Origin: a virus
Reading direction: 5' to 3' (one strand)
Virus record (IMG/VR): IMGVR_UViG_3300005841_000609
Span: 1 to 26,399 of that record
Length of the DNA: 26,399 bases
Shown: piece after piece, positions 8,117 to 17,195 of the stretch
How the letters are laid out: each line of letters starts with the position of its first letter
How positions within the stretch are numbered: the stretch's first letter is position 1
The notes under the pieces: model-generated
The model's input: only the letters and a program-made list of their open reading frames with translations
What the model was told of the DNA's origin: nothing
The model's database searches: none
Position numbers and translations under genes: made by a program

Positions 8117-9640
8117 CTACATTGGGAGGCGGACCATTTCCGGCAGGACAGAATAAGTTACTTTCAACTGGTCTCCTGGCATGAGAGTGAAAATGTTCGC
8201 TACAGGAAGATTATTGGCTGCACCGATATTAGTAGTTGCAGCCCCGCGTTTGAATTCAATGAGTGAAATAGTTCCAGAACGTACAATGATCTGCTCAAGG
8301 AAATCAGTAGCATTTGTGTACGTGTACGGGCTTGCACCTACCGTAATTGGGGCCGGAGCCACAACAGGATTTGCCCATTCACGAGGAGCAAAATTCCCGA
8401 AGGTTGCAAGATTTACATTATACTTCCGCTTGATTGTATTCTGATTCGTTCCTGCACCGGCATCCGTAATTGCTCCACCTGCTGCAAATGCTGAATATTC
8501 AATATCTTCTGCCAAGCATTGAGTACTAGTTGCATCAAAGACTAAATCTTGACAACGAACGTTCCTAATCCGTGCACGCTTTGCACCAACGTTATTAATT
8601 TTCTTAGAGAAATACCCACCCTCAATGATCGTTCCAACACCCTGATTCAACACATCTTCTGTAGTGTTGACTTCACAAGCAATGCCAATGATTCTTGTTC
8701 CTTTTGCAAGAGTTCCAATTGCTACGCCACGAACTGCATTTCCTTCAGAGGTTCCACCAATCACAGTGTTGAAATCAGCTTCAACAAAACTCAATCCATT
8801 CCCCAATACACCTTCCATGATTGGATTGAAGAGGATATTTGCAGTCGATGCCAGGCCACCAAGAGAATCAAAAACGATTCCATTCACTGGCTTCGTTACC
8901 ATCCCAGGATCAGAATTAACAGAACATTCTGGCTTATCAAACTCGCAGCAAACTAAGAGTTTGCATTCAATCGCTGCAGTAATTGATTCACGTCCACGAA
9001 TGGGACCAAACTTTGCATGAGAAACTTTAGTGAAGGTAGCATTGAAGTTTGCAGCTGCATTTCCAGTGAGAATCCAAGAACCCTGCATTTCAAAACCGTA
9101 CACCCACGCTGCAGTGCCATCAACATTAATGGAAGGACCAACTCCAGTGCAAGCAATTTCAACTTGTCCAACTGCACTCAGAACAAGGTGACTAACATTC
9201 CAGTTCGGAGACGCAGAGATTGTATATTTCGGCTTAGTGAAAAGAATTTCTGCAGGCTTTCCTAAAGCTGCTGCCCAAGCTGCTGCATTTGCAAATGGTG
9301 TAGTGTCGTCATTAATTCCACCAAGAGCACCAAAATCTTCAATAGAACGCCGTTCACGTCCTTTAGATTGATTGGTCCGCGGAACTGCACCAGTAACGTC
9401 AGAAATGAATCCAACGATATTACTACCACCAGAAGCAGCAAGAGCTGCAGCTAATGCAGCAGAATTATCTCCTGCTCCAATCCCGGCCAAAATTGCTGCA
9501 AGTTCCGCCTCGAACCCAGCTAATGCAACTTGCAAATCATTGGTGAAGGATTTGAGAGTTCGGAACTCGGGGGCCGCAGATGCAACTGCTTTATCCCCAG
9601 TTGGTTGTGAGATATCTTGAGCATTAGGAACGTAGGCCAT
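8117..9640 (-). CDS. Tailspike with right-handed beta-helix (pectate-lyase-like) domain
   Basis: A 507-aa receptor-binding protein, probably trimeric. Residues 1-95 form a short adaptor: an N-terminal polar part (NAQDISQPTGDKAVASAAPEF) and an Ala-rich helix. The beta-helix begins at about residue 99 with IEDFGALGGINDDTTPFANA, the standard opening of the pectate-lyase-3 fold (DFGA-G-DDT). Coils with N, G and V repeats follow to ~400 (GIVFDSLGG, VIGGTSEGNAVRGVAIG, IIEGGYFSKK), then a ~100-residue beta-sandwich-like end domain. Such spikes bind and often hydrolyse or deacetylate surface polysaccharide; the active-site residues cannot be assigned by eye. It lies between the adaptor-like and nozzle-like genes. 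AAGGA precedes the ATG at 9640. Confidence 0.8.
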   Translation of the reverse strand: MAYVPNAQDISQPTGDKAVASAAPEFRTLKSFTNDLQVALAGFEAELAAILAGIGAGDNSAALAAALAASGGSNIVGFISDVTGAVPRTNQSKGRERRSIEDFGALGGINDDTTPFANAAAWAAALGKPAEILFTKPKYTISASPNWNVSHLVLSAVGQVEIACTGVGPSINVDGTAAWVYGFEMQGSWILTGNAAANFNATFTKVSHAKFGPIRGRESITAAIECKLLVCCEFDKPECSVNSDPGMVTKPVNGIVFDSLGGLASTANILFNPIMEGVLGNGLSFVEADFNTVIGGTSEGNAVRGVAIGTLAKGTRIIGIACEVNTTEDVLNQGVGTIIEGGYFSKKINNVGAKRARIRNVRCQDLVFDATSTQCLAEDIEYSAFAAGGAITDAGAGTNQNTIKRKYNVNLATFGNFAPREWANPVVAPAPITVGASPYTYTNATDFLEQIIVRSGTISLIEFKRGAATTNIGAANNLPVANIFTLMPGDQLKVTYSVLPEMVRLPM

Positions 9641-9648
9641 ATTATTCC

Positions 9649-10260
9649 TTAGATTTTAACCGTCAAGTGAGACTCAACAAGCATTTGTTTAAACGCTTCG
9701 ATTTGAGTGATATTCACTTGTTGTGCAATTTCTTGGTATCCAGATCGCATCCAAACGATTGCTGCAGCCCACATTGCTAAATCTTCTTTGTATAAATCTG
9801 CAATCCAAGAAGCGTATGCAATAGGGCCAGCAACTACTGGATTCTGGAAATAGTAAAACTGGAGTTTTCCAGTGTTAGTAATGCTACGGATTCGGAGAGT
9901 GTTTCCAAGTAGAGTATAGACACTTCTCTTCAAACATCCTTCATTGTCCCAGAAATTTTTGTAGTCATCCACATACTCTAGAAACTCTACAGGAATCAAC
10001 GAAGTTGCATCTAGAGACTGCAATGAATTCGGAGTTCGAAGATTACTGGTGAGAGTGTAGATATTTGGGATGTCTACAAAAATTTGCCCACTTGTGTAGG
10101 GAGTATAAGTCAGTGGAATATTTGCTTGGTCACGGGAAAAGAAATCAACTTGGTGAGCACGAAGAGTAGCCATGCGAATTGCAGTGTTAGTCAATTCCAC
10201 CAGCTCAGGTCGCTTGGTGTAGATATTGACTTGCGCTTGCATATCTGCAAAAGTCGTCAT
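9649..10260 (-). CDS. Head-tail adaptor-like protein, 203 aa
   Basis: The N-terminus is helical with RPELVELTNTAIRMATLRAHQVDFFSRD at residues ~18-45; a beta-rich middle (YTSGQIFVDIPNIYTL) and a helical C-terminus (EDLAMWAAAIVWMRSGYQEIAQQVN) follow. That order (helical bundle, beta insert, C-terminal helix) and the size fit the adaptor ring between portal and nozzle in short-tailed phages (T7 gp11 or P22 gp4 type). It is placed between capsid genes and tail genes, as expected. GAGAAG precedes the ATG at a normal distance. The family is inferred; it could be another connector protein. Confidence 0.6.
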   Translation of the reverse strand: MTTFADMQAQVNIYTKRPELVELTNTAIRMATLRAHQVDFFSRDQANIPLTYTPYTSGQIFVDIPNIYTLTSNLRTPNSLQSLDATSLIPVEFLEYVDDYKNFWDNEGCLKRSVYTLLGNTLRIRSITNTGKLQFYYFQNPVVAGPIAYASWIADLYKEDLAMWAAAIVWMRSGYQEIAQQVNITQIEAFKQMLVESHLTVKI

Positions 10261-10275
10261 GGCTACTTCTCTCTT

Positions 10276-10767
10276 TTACTGCTTAGCCGAGTTTCCTGCT
10301 GCAACTTCAACTTCAGTTGCTACAACAGGTTTCTCTTTCTGATGTGCAGCAACTTGAGCAAGTAATGCTGCAGCCGCCGGCGATTTAGTATTTTGGGTAT
10401 TCAAGTTTGCAGCGTTTCCTGCAGGTTGTGCAACTTCTAAAGCTGCTTCAACTGCTTCAGTGTGAATTGGGCTTCCTGGCCGGCGAGAGTAAACTAGCGA
10501 CCCAGGACGATCTACGATGGCGTTCAGAAATTCTAGAATCGCCGGATTCTTGGTAGAATACTGGCCGCCAACATACCTGATTTCTGCACCATCAGGAAGG
10601 TAACTTACAGCACCTGCAACCTGATGATAGAACACCTTTACATCAGGATCTTTCAGATTTGCATCTGCAGCTACAACTTCACCAGAACGGATTACTTTCT
10701 CGTCCCGAGTGTAATTCATCGAATTGAGCATCGCGTCTTCTCCAAAAGTTTCTAGAAACGAGACCAT
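10276..10767 (-). CDS. Unknown virion-region protein, 163 aa
   Basis: The first ~100 residues form a small globular part with a beta pattern (VKVFYHQVAGAVSYLPDGAE followed by IRYVGGQYST) and a helix with AILEFLNAIVDRPGS. The last ~60 residues are Ala/Asn/Gln-rich and probably disordered. The phrase DG-EIR-VGGQYSTKNPAILEFLN resembles small proteins found beside capsid genes in several phages, but no function is known to me. Its ATG directly follows the TAA of the 113-aa gene (zero spacing) with AAGG inside the upstream end, so the two are translationally coupled. A structural or head-completion role is likely from position only. Confidence 0.6.
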   Translation of the reverse strand: MVSFLETFGEDAMLNSMNYTRDEKVIRSGEVVAADANLKDPDVKVFYHQVAGAVSYLPDGAEIRYVGGQYSTKNPAILEFLNAIVDRPGSLVYSRRPGSPIHTEAVEAALEVAQPAGNAANLNTQNTKSPAAAALLAQVAAHQKEKPVVATEVEVAAGNSAKQ

Positions 10768-11109
10768 TTAACCTTGCACAAGCAAGAACAACCCGGTCCG
10801 ATAGGTTGCAAGTTGACCAAAGATTGTAGCATCCGCAGGGGGAACTGCAGAAATTACACCAGCAGTCACTGGATAAACGTTTCCGTTAATCGTGATGCTA
10901 GTAATACTCAGAGGGAGTTGAAAGTCAGTATTTCCGTTTGCAAGATTGGTTTTTACAACTCCATCAGGATTGGGTCCTTTGGAGTAAGGTGAAACTAAAT
11001 CAGTCGCTTCCGCAGCGGTGCAAGTAATAAGGCCACTAGCAGGAGCCAAAACCCCACTAGTGACCAAAGTGATTGAACCAACATTGGAAGGACAACGAAC
11101 GGTTGCCAT
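10768..11109 (-). CDS. Unknown small beta-rich virion-region protein, 113 aa
   Basis: A small protein of beta strands and Gly/Pro/Ala turns (SITLVTSGVLAPASG, SITSITINGNVYPVTAGVIS). It lacks signal peptide, membrane segment or metal ligands. The start at ATG 11109 has AGGA upstream. It lies three genes after portal and scaffold and two after the capsid protein, where decoration or head-completion proteins are usual. No family is recognised; decoration or minor head protein is a guess from location. Confidence 0.6.
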   Translation of the reverse strand: MATVRCPSNVGSITLVTSGVLAPASGLITCTAAEATDLVSPYSKGPNPDGVVKTNLANGNTDFQLPLSITSITINGNVYPVTAGVISAVPPADATIFGQLATYRTGLFLLVQG

Positions 11110-11123
11110 TGTCCTATCCTTTC

Positions 11124-11297
11124 TTACAACGGTTGAACTTCTTTCACCGTGACTTCACGTTGACCGTAAACAGTGAAGAATTCAGACTCCCCCTTTTTCA
11201 AGACATGATGCTGAACTTCTACACCGTCATCCGTCACAACAACATCAACTTCCCAGCTTGCGTGTTCCGGACAATCAACTTTTACCGTAGTAGTCAT
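11124..11297 (-). CDS. Very small protein after capsid gene, 57 aa
   Basis: A 57-codon gene starting with MTTTVKVDCPEHASWEVDVV and ending in EVTVKEVQPL. It has a strong AAGGAGAGG ribosome-binding site and fills the gap between the capsid gene (11 bases upstream) and the 113-aa gene (14 bases downstream). The content is a compact run of beta strands with one Cys and three His residues. The compact spacing and strong ribosome-binding site support a real gene. No function is recognised. Confidence 0.7.
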   Translation of the reverse strand: MTTTVKVDCPEHASWEVDVVVTDDGVEVQHHVLKKGESEFFTVYGQREVTVKEVQPL

Positions 11298-11308
11298 TCA
11301 ACCTCTCC

Positions 11309-12511
11309 TTAACCAGCCGCAGCCGCAGTGAAATTGTAGATCACTGAAAATGCAAACGGGTTCTTGATGAGATTGGTAAGTTCCGTAGTAAGAGTGCCAC
11401 CTTGTGCATCAACACCGTTATCGACCCGTGCACCATCTTCATTGTATTCAACGTTGCTAGTGCGACGCAGATACGCAAGAGAGAATGCATTCAGATCAAC
11501 AACAACTGCCATCTTTGCCCAGGTGCTCGTGTTTCCATAAGCATTGAACAGCGGATGTGCAATCATTTCAAACACACCACGAGGAGTGCGAATGGTATTG
11601 ATTTGCAGGCCCCATGAAGTTGTCGTGGTTTCAATCATGTACGTGGAATTCAACCGTGCAATATTGGTAATCACACGTTGAGCAACACCACCAACAAACA
11701 TGGTGCGAATATTTCCACTCTTCGGATCAGTCACAGTCTGCAGAGTCGGATCAAGTGCAGCTTCAAATTGAGTCCAATTGGTGGTTGCACCAAGAGTAAC
11801 AATCTGAGTAGGAGCAGTTGCAGTCACACGTGCAATGATACCTTCCTGAGTATGGAAAGGTTGACCATTGCGAGTTCCGATGAACTTCTGACCGAAGAAC
11901 AGGGACTTCTCAATTGCGAGAGCGTGTAAAGAAGCACAATCACTGCGCGACTCTGCAACCATTCCATCACCAGCAATCATCGGCATTGCAGCAAGAGTTT
12001 TGCTAACTGCCCAAGAATTGCGGAAGATTTGAGTGTAGTTCACATAACGTACTGCAATGATTGCAACTGCTTGCGGACGGATCGAACCTTCTTCAAACGC
12101 ATTACCGATTGAATAGAGTGAGACCGTATCTGCAATCGCAGCCGCTGCAACAGTACCAACTCCACGCTGAACAACTAATTGAGTCGAACTCGGAACCGAA
12201 GTAACGAGAACAACTTCACCAGTTGAATCTGCACGAAGCAGGTCACCAATTACAAGATCAGCAGTAGATTGAACAGTGAAAACAGTGACAGTACCGTCAG
12301 CAATTGCACCGTTGATAACGGCTAACGGGAAAATCATCGTCTTCGTGAAATACCCGTGTTCAATATTCAGTGCAGTTTCATCTTTCAGAAGTGCAGTGAG
12401 TGCGAACAGAGGGGCGGAGCCATTAGGCATCAGTCGAGTAATCATTGCAGAGAATGATTTACGCGCCAAATCCTGTGGCAGGTTTGCAGTAGAGATAAGA
12501 CCGACAGCCAT
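11309..12511 (-). CDS. Major capsid protein (SU10/DUF5309-like, HK97 fold)
   Basis: A 400-aa protein forming the head shell. The N-terminal arm (residues 1-60) is followed by a beta-rich insertion at about 64-138 (TVTVFTVQSTADLVIGDLL...VVQRGVGTVAAA). Then comes the conserved NYTQIFRNSWAVSKT region at 158-172, and a long helix with AIEKSLFFGQKF at 199-210. This set of phrases is typical of the DUF5309 / SU10-type capsid proteins, which have the HK97 fold. Size and position directly after the scaffold-like gene fit. The start at ATG 12511 has a good AAGGAG. No protease gene is visible, so the head is probably matured without a dedicated protease, although one outside the window is possible. Confidence 0.85.
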   Translation of the reverse strand: MAVGLISTANLPQDLARKSFSAMITRLMPNGSAPLFALTALLKDETALNIEHGYFTKTMIFPLAVINGAIADGTVTVFTVQSTADLVIGDLLRADSTGEVVLVTSVPSSTQLVVQRGVGTVAAAAIADTVSLYSIGNAFEEGSIRPQAVAIIAVRYVNYTQIFRNSWAVSKTLAAMPMIAGDGMVAESRSDCASLHALAIEKSLFFGQKFIGTRNGQPFHTQEGIIARVTATAPTQIVTLGATTNWTQFEAALDPTLQTVTDPKSGNIRTMFVGGVAQRVITNIARLNSTYMIETTTTSWGLQINTIRTPRGVFEMIAHPLFNAYGNTSTWAKMAVVVDLNAFSLAYLRRTSNVEYNEDGARVDNGVDAQGGTLTTELTNLIKNPFAFSVIYNFTAAAAG

Positions 12512-12545
12512 TTTGGCTCCTTAAGTTTAAAAAGAGAAAAGAAAA

Positions 12546-13361
12546 CTAGTGTGCAGCTTGTTGATCACCATCAGCAAACATCATCCAATCCATTTCTGCA
12601 GGAACATTCTTGTTTTGTTCTTGTTTCTGTCCAGAACTCATGAGACCAGTGAACTGAGTAAACATTTCAACTGCCTTGGAATGAACTTCATCTGCTGACA
12701 TTTTCGGATTTGCTTCTGCAATTTGGCGAGAAACAGTAGAAAGAAGTGCCTTTCCAACTGGGTGCTTTAATGCAGGATTGTCAACATTCTGATTCCGAAG
12801 CGAGTAATCACGCAGTCGCGAATCCATATCACCACTAAAACGTTCGATTCCAGTTGAGAATCCTTTTTCAACCATGCCATGACTCATTTGAACAGAAGAG
12901 CTCACAGCATTGCGAGTTACTGCATTCAAGAGTTCAAAGAGAGATGCTTGATCGCCAGCAAGTGCTTTGGATGCCAACTCCGGATTCACTCCTTGCGTGA
13001 AATCAATCCCGCCAACAGCTTTGGAAACTGCATCAGGCGTGAAAGCATCACCAAAGAGGCCCTTGGATTGAGTTGCTTGTTTATTTTGGCGGGATTCCAG
13101 AACTTCCTTGCTAGGAGTCATCAATGCCATGAATGGGTCAAGCGGATTGGTGACATCCACTTGAGAGTTCTGATTGCGATCTTGCTGACCTTGAGCAGGA
13201 CCCCCAGAACCATTTCCATTGTTTGGTTGTTGATTATTTTGATTATTCTGCGGTGCACCTTGTTGAGAATTTTGATTGTTCTGTGGTTGCTGTTGATTTT
13301 GATTATTCTGTGGAGCTTGACCAAAACCGAGGGAATTGAAAACACCAGGGAGGAATGCCAT
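12546..13361 (-). CDS. Scaffold-like protein with Q/N-rich N-terminus, 271 aa
   Basis: The N-terminus up to about residue 68 is a low-complexity run of Gln and Asn with Pro/Gly. After that the protein is polar and helical (GKALLSTVSRQIAEANPKMSADEVHSKAVEMFTQF) with an acidic end. Composition and place, directly upstream of the capsid gene and downstream of portal, match head scaffolding proteins. GGAG precedes the ATG at 13361; the upstream 89-aa gene ends only 3 bases before it. The DNA for the Q/N run is itself a set of imperfect direct repeats, so the length may vary among relatives. Scaffold function is inferred. Confidence 0.7.
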   Translation of the reverse strand: MAFLPGVFNSLGFGQAPQNNQNQQQPQNNQNSQQGAPQNNQNNQQPNNGNGSGGPAQGQQDRNQNSQVDVTNPLDPFMALMTPSKEVLESRQNKQATQSKGLFGDAFTPDAVSKAVGGIDFTQGVNPELASKALAGDQASLFELLNAVTRNAVSSSVQMSHGMVEKGFSTGIERFSGDMDSRLRDYSLRNQNVDNPALKHPVGKALLSTVSRQIAEANPKMSADEVHSKAVEMFTQFTGLMSSGQKQEQNKNVPAEMDWMMFADGDQQAAH

Positions 13362-13364
13362 GAT

Positions 13365-13634
13365 TTATTCTCCAGTAAGTTCAGATTGAGGAATAACAAG
13401 TTCGTCCATGAGTTCTTCAAGGACTACGAGCTTAGCTTTGACTCTCTCCAGATTGAGGAAATTCACCTCATAACTAACTTCTGGATCGAACTCAAAACTC
13501 ACTACCATTTCTGCATAGTCTGCAACTTTATTTTGCAGGTACGCTTGATTGTAAATATTAATACACCTACCTGCGTTAAGCTCTCCTTGTTCTAGATGAA
13601 GTTTTGAAAATCTACTACCCATTGGTCTCGGCAT
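13365..13634 (-). CDS. Unknown 89-aa protein between portal and scaffold
   Basis: Acidic, helical C-terminal half (NLERVKAKLVVLEELMDELVIPQSELTGE) with a beta-like middle (EMVVSFEFDPEVSYEVNFL). The ATG at 13634 overlaps the portal stop by one base (TAATG) and has GGAG upstream, so it is translated with portal. An in-frame Met at residue 5 is possible but has a worse site. Family unknown; a small head-assembly factor is the obvious guess from position. Confidence 0.65.
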   Translation of the reverse strand: MPRPMGSRFSKLHLEQGELNAGRCINIYNQAYLQNKVADYAEMVVSFEFDPEVSYEVNFLNLERVKAKLVVLEELMDELVIPQSELTGE

Positions 13635-15673
13635 TATTGTACTCCGGGTCCTGCATCACCACCAGGTTCTGGAGGAGTTGCATTTTGTGCCATTGATGTT
13701 GCTTGGAATTGTTGAAGGAACTGTTGTTGCTGTTGGGGGTTGCGTTTGAAGTCTTTGAGCCAGCTTCCTCCTTTGAGTTGTGTCCAGTAAATAAACATTC
13801 CAACAATATCGTACTCAGTCATGAGAACTGGCATTGCTTGCGCGGTTTGCAAAAACACTGTCATCAGGTCCGGACTGAGGATTTTATCCATAGGCAACAT
13901 TCCATCTGTCACCTTGAAATTCAACATCGAATCTCGAAGTTTGACAGGGTCAACATTGACTACAGTTTCATTGCCTCGATTGAAAATCGGACCAGGTTGT
14001 TGATTGAGTAAGACATTAGTCTTCAGAATTTCCTTCACAGGAGTCATGAATTGGTGCTCAATCGTAATGCTCGAGAGCTGTTGCCTAGCAGAACTATTCT
14101 GCATCGTAGTATCAAATTCTGTCTTGGTTTTATTGCCCTTCTGGAACTGACCACGATCAACTTTGTTCTGCCCAGATGCTACATCTGCCATCCCAGAAAT
14201 CATTTCTGACATCTGGAGATTGGTTCCCATGTTGTCTTCACGGTAAGGAATTTGATACAGCGCTTTGCCAATGTCTTCTCCCTTGAATTGTGAAGCATTA
14301 CGGAGAGGAATGCGAGCTACTGCTGCTGCAGGATCGATATCTTCCTTGTTGATGAACTTTGCATTGTAAACAAGCCGGTCAAAGACCAACCTGCGCTTCG
14401 ATTCCAAAGAAATATTCCAAAGTGCACTGGACATATCTTGGAAGGGAAGAGATGTATCCAGCATTGACTGCGTTTGATATCCTAACCCATCTTCATTTGG
14501 CTGCATGATCAAGACAGGGAGATAATCATTTGCGGTGATGATTTCTTCTACATAGATTACATACGTCCAATTGACAATGATACCAAAGTACATTGTTGGA
14601 ATGTTTGCACCTGACCCACCCTTTCCAAAGTCTGCAGGACAGGCCCGGCAAACAAAATAGGTGACCAAGTAATAGTTTTTGTAATCAATTGCGTTGTTCG
14701 GGTTGTCTGCTCCACCAGAAATCCCAGCCCATTGCAACCAGTTCATTCCAAAGTAGGCAAATCTACCTTGTTGCATGAATGGGTTAATCATTGGAACGTA
14801 ATAGTCTGTGGCAGAATAGCCATTTCCATTAATGCCGGCCCAACCAGATTCGTAAGCTTCTTTGAGATTGGTTGTTTTACTTGGATCAAGAGATTGCACA
14901 AACCGTTTGAAGGTCATGCGATTCATGATCTTGTTCCAACCGAATGCTTCCCCCTCTTCGTGATACTTGCTTGGATCGATAGAAAGATCCATAAAGCAAT
15001 TGTATGGATCGAGAGATTCAATACAGTTGCCACCAACTGTTTGATTCTTTAACTGAGCGACTCCTGCAGTGTTTGGTGAGGTTGAAGTTGTCACCTTTTG
15101 CACTTGCTGTTTCTTCCAATGTACAAAAGCGGGGCCCCAGTTGTACTTGAACCCATTACGGAAGACTTTGATTAACTCACGAGCCCAACCGTAACGGATT
15201 GAATGTTCTCCAAACACTGCCTCGAATTGAATTGCAGCTTCCTCGTTTGCAGGATCAGCAAAGATTCCAAAGATTGGGAAAGAAGTAAGATAGACACCAG
15301 CCTGATAAGCGACTGCAGATTCAACCTGCGGCATTACAACAGGAACTGTGATGTCTTGGATTTTCCGCTTGGCGCTTCCAGCAATGAATTTTTGATAGTC
15401 TCGCAACTTTGCTGCAGTTTGATCTAGCTGCATTTGATAAGCACGATCACGAAACTCGAGCAGAGAACGAAAATCTCCAATAACTTGTTGCGAATTTTCT
15501 GCAAATCTACGAGCATATTGGAGGAAAGTAGTTCTCTGTGCAATAGTGAGAGTAGAAACTAGGGGAGAAGAAACATCTGGTGAACTCCTAGAGGGTGTAA
15601 AAGGCTGGGCCGGAGCTTTACCACCTTGCACCCAAGAAAGAGTTCCACGAGCTGAAGCAGGATTAGTAGCCAT
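13634..15673 (-). CDS. Portal protein, 679 aa
   Basis: This protein forms the ring at one head vertex through which DNA enters and leaves. It has the usual layout: a helical N-terminal part (residues 40-130), a wing/stem part with DPYNCFMDLSIDPSKY near 220-235, a long region around the central channel (SALWNISLESKRRLVFDRLVYN), and a Gln-rich helical C-terminal barrel ending in a Gly/Pro tail. The length is within the 500-750 aa range of short-tailed phage portals. It follows large terminase by 34 bases. There is almost no ribosome-binding site before ATG 15673, which is unusual for such an essential gene. The 89-aa gene overlaps its stop. Confidence 0.8.
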   Translation of the reverse strand: MATNPASARGTLSWVQGGKAPAQPFTPSRSSPDVSSPLVSTLTIAQRTTFLQYARRFAENSQQVIGDFRSLLEFRDRAYQMQLDQTAAKLRDYQKFIAGSAKRKIQDITVPVVMPQVESAVAYQAGVYLTSFPIFGIFADPANEEAAIQFEAVFGEHSIRYGWARELIKVFRNGFKYNWGPAFVHWKKQQVQKVTTSTSPNTAGVAQLKNQTVGGNCIESLDPYNCFMDLSIDPSKYHEEGEAFGWNKIMNRMTFKRFVQSLDPSKTTNLKEAYESGWAGINGNGYSATDYYVPMINPFMQQGRFAYFGMNWLQWAGISGGADNPNNAIDYKNYYLVTYFVCRACPADFGKGGSGANIPTMYFGIIVNWTYVIYVEEIITANDYLPVLIMQPNEDGLGYQTQSMLDTSLPFQDMSSALWNISLESKRRLVFDRLVYNAKFINKEDIDPAAAVARIPLRNASQFKGEDIGKALYQIPYREDNMGTNLQMSEMISGMADVASGQNKVDRGQFQKGNKTKTEFDTTMQNSSARQQLSSITIEHQFMTPVKEILKTNVLLNQQPGPIFNRGNETVVNVDPVKLRDSMLNFKVTDGMLPMDKILSPDLMTVFLQTAQAMPVLMTEYDIVGMFIYWTQLKGGSWLKDFKRNPQQQQQFLQQFQATSMAQNATPPEPGGDAGPGVQ

Positions 15674-15707
15674 TTGGGATTAATTTGGGAGTTGAGGGCT
15701 TGGGAAG

Positions 15708-17195
15708 TTAGAAAGACATTTCAATTTCGTCAGAGTGGGCTGCTTTGACTGTGTTTGAATCGTCAATATTAAACAGGTCTCGGATTAAAGTTTCTCCGTG
15801 GTGTTGAATGATTTCTTCGACATAACCAATTGGATCGATGATATCATCTGTATTGTTCACCTTTAGTGGATTCCAGTCTACGATTTGACTAATGACTAGT
15901 GAACGCACATTGGGGTGGAGATAGATTTCACCAGCTAGAACTTTCACTAAGCCTTTTTTGATACGATTATTTTTAGCTTGTCCTTTTGGACTAAGTTCGA
16001 CAAAATTGAAACCGCTAATTCCTTCGTCTTCACAGTATTTATCGAACCAGAAGAGAAGGGTACTTTGGTAAGCCACTCCCTCAACTGCGATGGTTCTAGT
16101 GTTTCTACGTAAACCGAGACTGATCGCATTCTTAATTGTTTCAAGAGGTGTGAAGGTACCATAGATGAGCTCATCAAATACCGCCTTTCCATCCATTAGT
16201 TCGTAGTGAGAGATGGTACAATCATCCCCAGATTTCTTACCGCTTGAAGGATCGATCACAATGAAACTACCTTCTCCAGCATCAACCGAAAGAAGATATT
16301 CTGGCATGTCTGGGATTTTCGTTATATCAATCCCACTAGCAAGAGCAACATCTGTAGAATTCAGTACTTCAGCAATGAAAACCTCAGGGTGCCCCATGTT
16401 TGTGTCAGACTCATACTCGTCTAAGAGTTCTTGAACTGGTCTGAGCTCTTCCCAAAGTGATTCACCCTCTGCAGTAATCCCACCAACAATGAGAGAAGTC
16501 CACTGGTTGTTATTCTTTAGCTTCTCGAGGATCGAATTCTGTGGATACATGTTGCCAACAAAGATATAAGTACAACCAAATGGGCTTCGCGCCTTCATCA
16601 GCGTGGAGAGCATCCAAGTCAGCAATGCATCAGCAAGTTCTTTATTCGGTGCATCTTCTCTTTCCTGTACGTCATCCATGATGATGACATCAGGGCGCTT
16701 ATTCTTTCTATTAATTCCTCGAACGGAAGTGCCAGCACCTGCGGCCCAAAGAATAATCTCCCTACCGCGAAAATGGAAGACCTTCGTTACTTGATTGTTC
16801 TCATCAATGTTTGCATCCCAATGACCAAAAACTCTCCGGATTCCACTTCCAGAGAGCATGTCACAGATGTCAGAGAGAATGTTTACTGCTTTCTTTTCAC
16901 TGGCTCCGATGATAAGGATGAATTGTTTGTGAGAAAAGAGGATGTACCAGACGCATGTAATTTTAATAAATGTAGTTTTAGCAAATCCCCGTGGAATGCC
17001 AATAGCAAACCTTTCAACTTTCTCTTTAAATGATGTGAGCAGCGTGAACAGTACAAGGTAGAATGCAGGGAAGTTGAACAAGAAGTCTCCTGGCATGCTA
17101 AGCATTGCCAAGAAATTGAAATCTCGTTTTGCGACTTCAGAGACTTGTTCAGTCTTGAAGGCAACTTCTTCTTGTGTGACACTCATTGTGCTCAC
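15708..17195 (-). CDS. terL: Large terminase subunit (packaging ATPase/nuclease)
   Basis: This is the DNA-packaging motor, with an N-terminal ATPase and a C-terminal RNase H-like nuclease that cuts the concatemer. The Walker A variant is PRGFAKTT at residues 68-75; Walker B is VIIMDD at 170-175. The nuclease part begins near D305 in LLSVDAGEG; GDDCTISHYELMDG and IAVEGVAYQSTLLFWFDKYC follow as further acidic sites. The length (495 aa) is usual. The first codon is GTG at 17195, which overlaps the TGA of the small terminase gene. A nearby in-frame ATG at 17186 is the alternative start, and neither has a strong ribosome-binding site. Confidence in the family is high. Confidence 0.92.
   Translation of the reverse strand: MSTMSVTQEEVAFKTEQVSEVAKRDFNFLAMLSMPGDFLFNFPAFYLVLFTLLTSFKEKVERFAIGIPRGFAKTTFIKITCVWYILFSHKQFILIIGASEKKAVNILSDICDMLSGSGIRRVFGHWDANIDENNQVTKVFHFRGREIILWAAGAGTSVRGINRKNKRPDVIIMDDVQEREDAPNKELADALLTWMLSTLMKARSPFGCTYIFVGNMYPQNSILEKLKNNNQWTSLIVGGITAEGESLWEELRPVQELLDEYESDTNMGHPEVFIAEVLNSTDVALASGIDITKIPDMPEYLLSVDAGEGSFIVIDPSSGKKSGDDCTISHYELMDGKAVFDELIYGTFTPLETIKNAISLGLRRNTRTIAVEGVAYQSTLLFWFDKYCEDEGISGFNFVELSPKGQAKNNRIKKGLVKVLAGEIYLHPNVRSLVISQIVDWNPLKVNNTDDIIDPIGYVEEIIQHHGETLIRDLFNIDDSNTVKAAHSDEIEMSF

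Noticed and set aside
12879-13595. A 238-codon plus-strand open frame opposite the scaffold-like gene
   Set aside because: It is antisense to two well-supported genes, has Ile/Leu runs that mirror the Q/N codons on the other strand, and lacks a ribosome-binding site.
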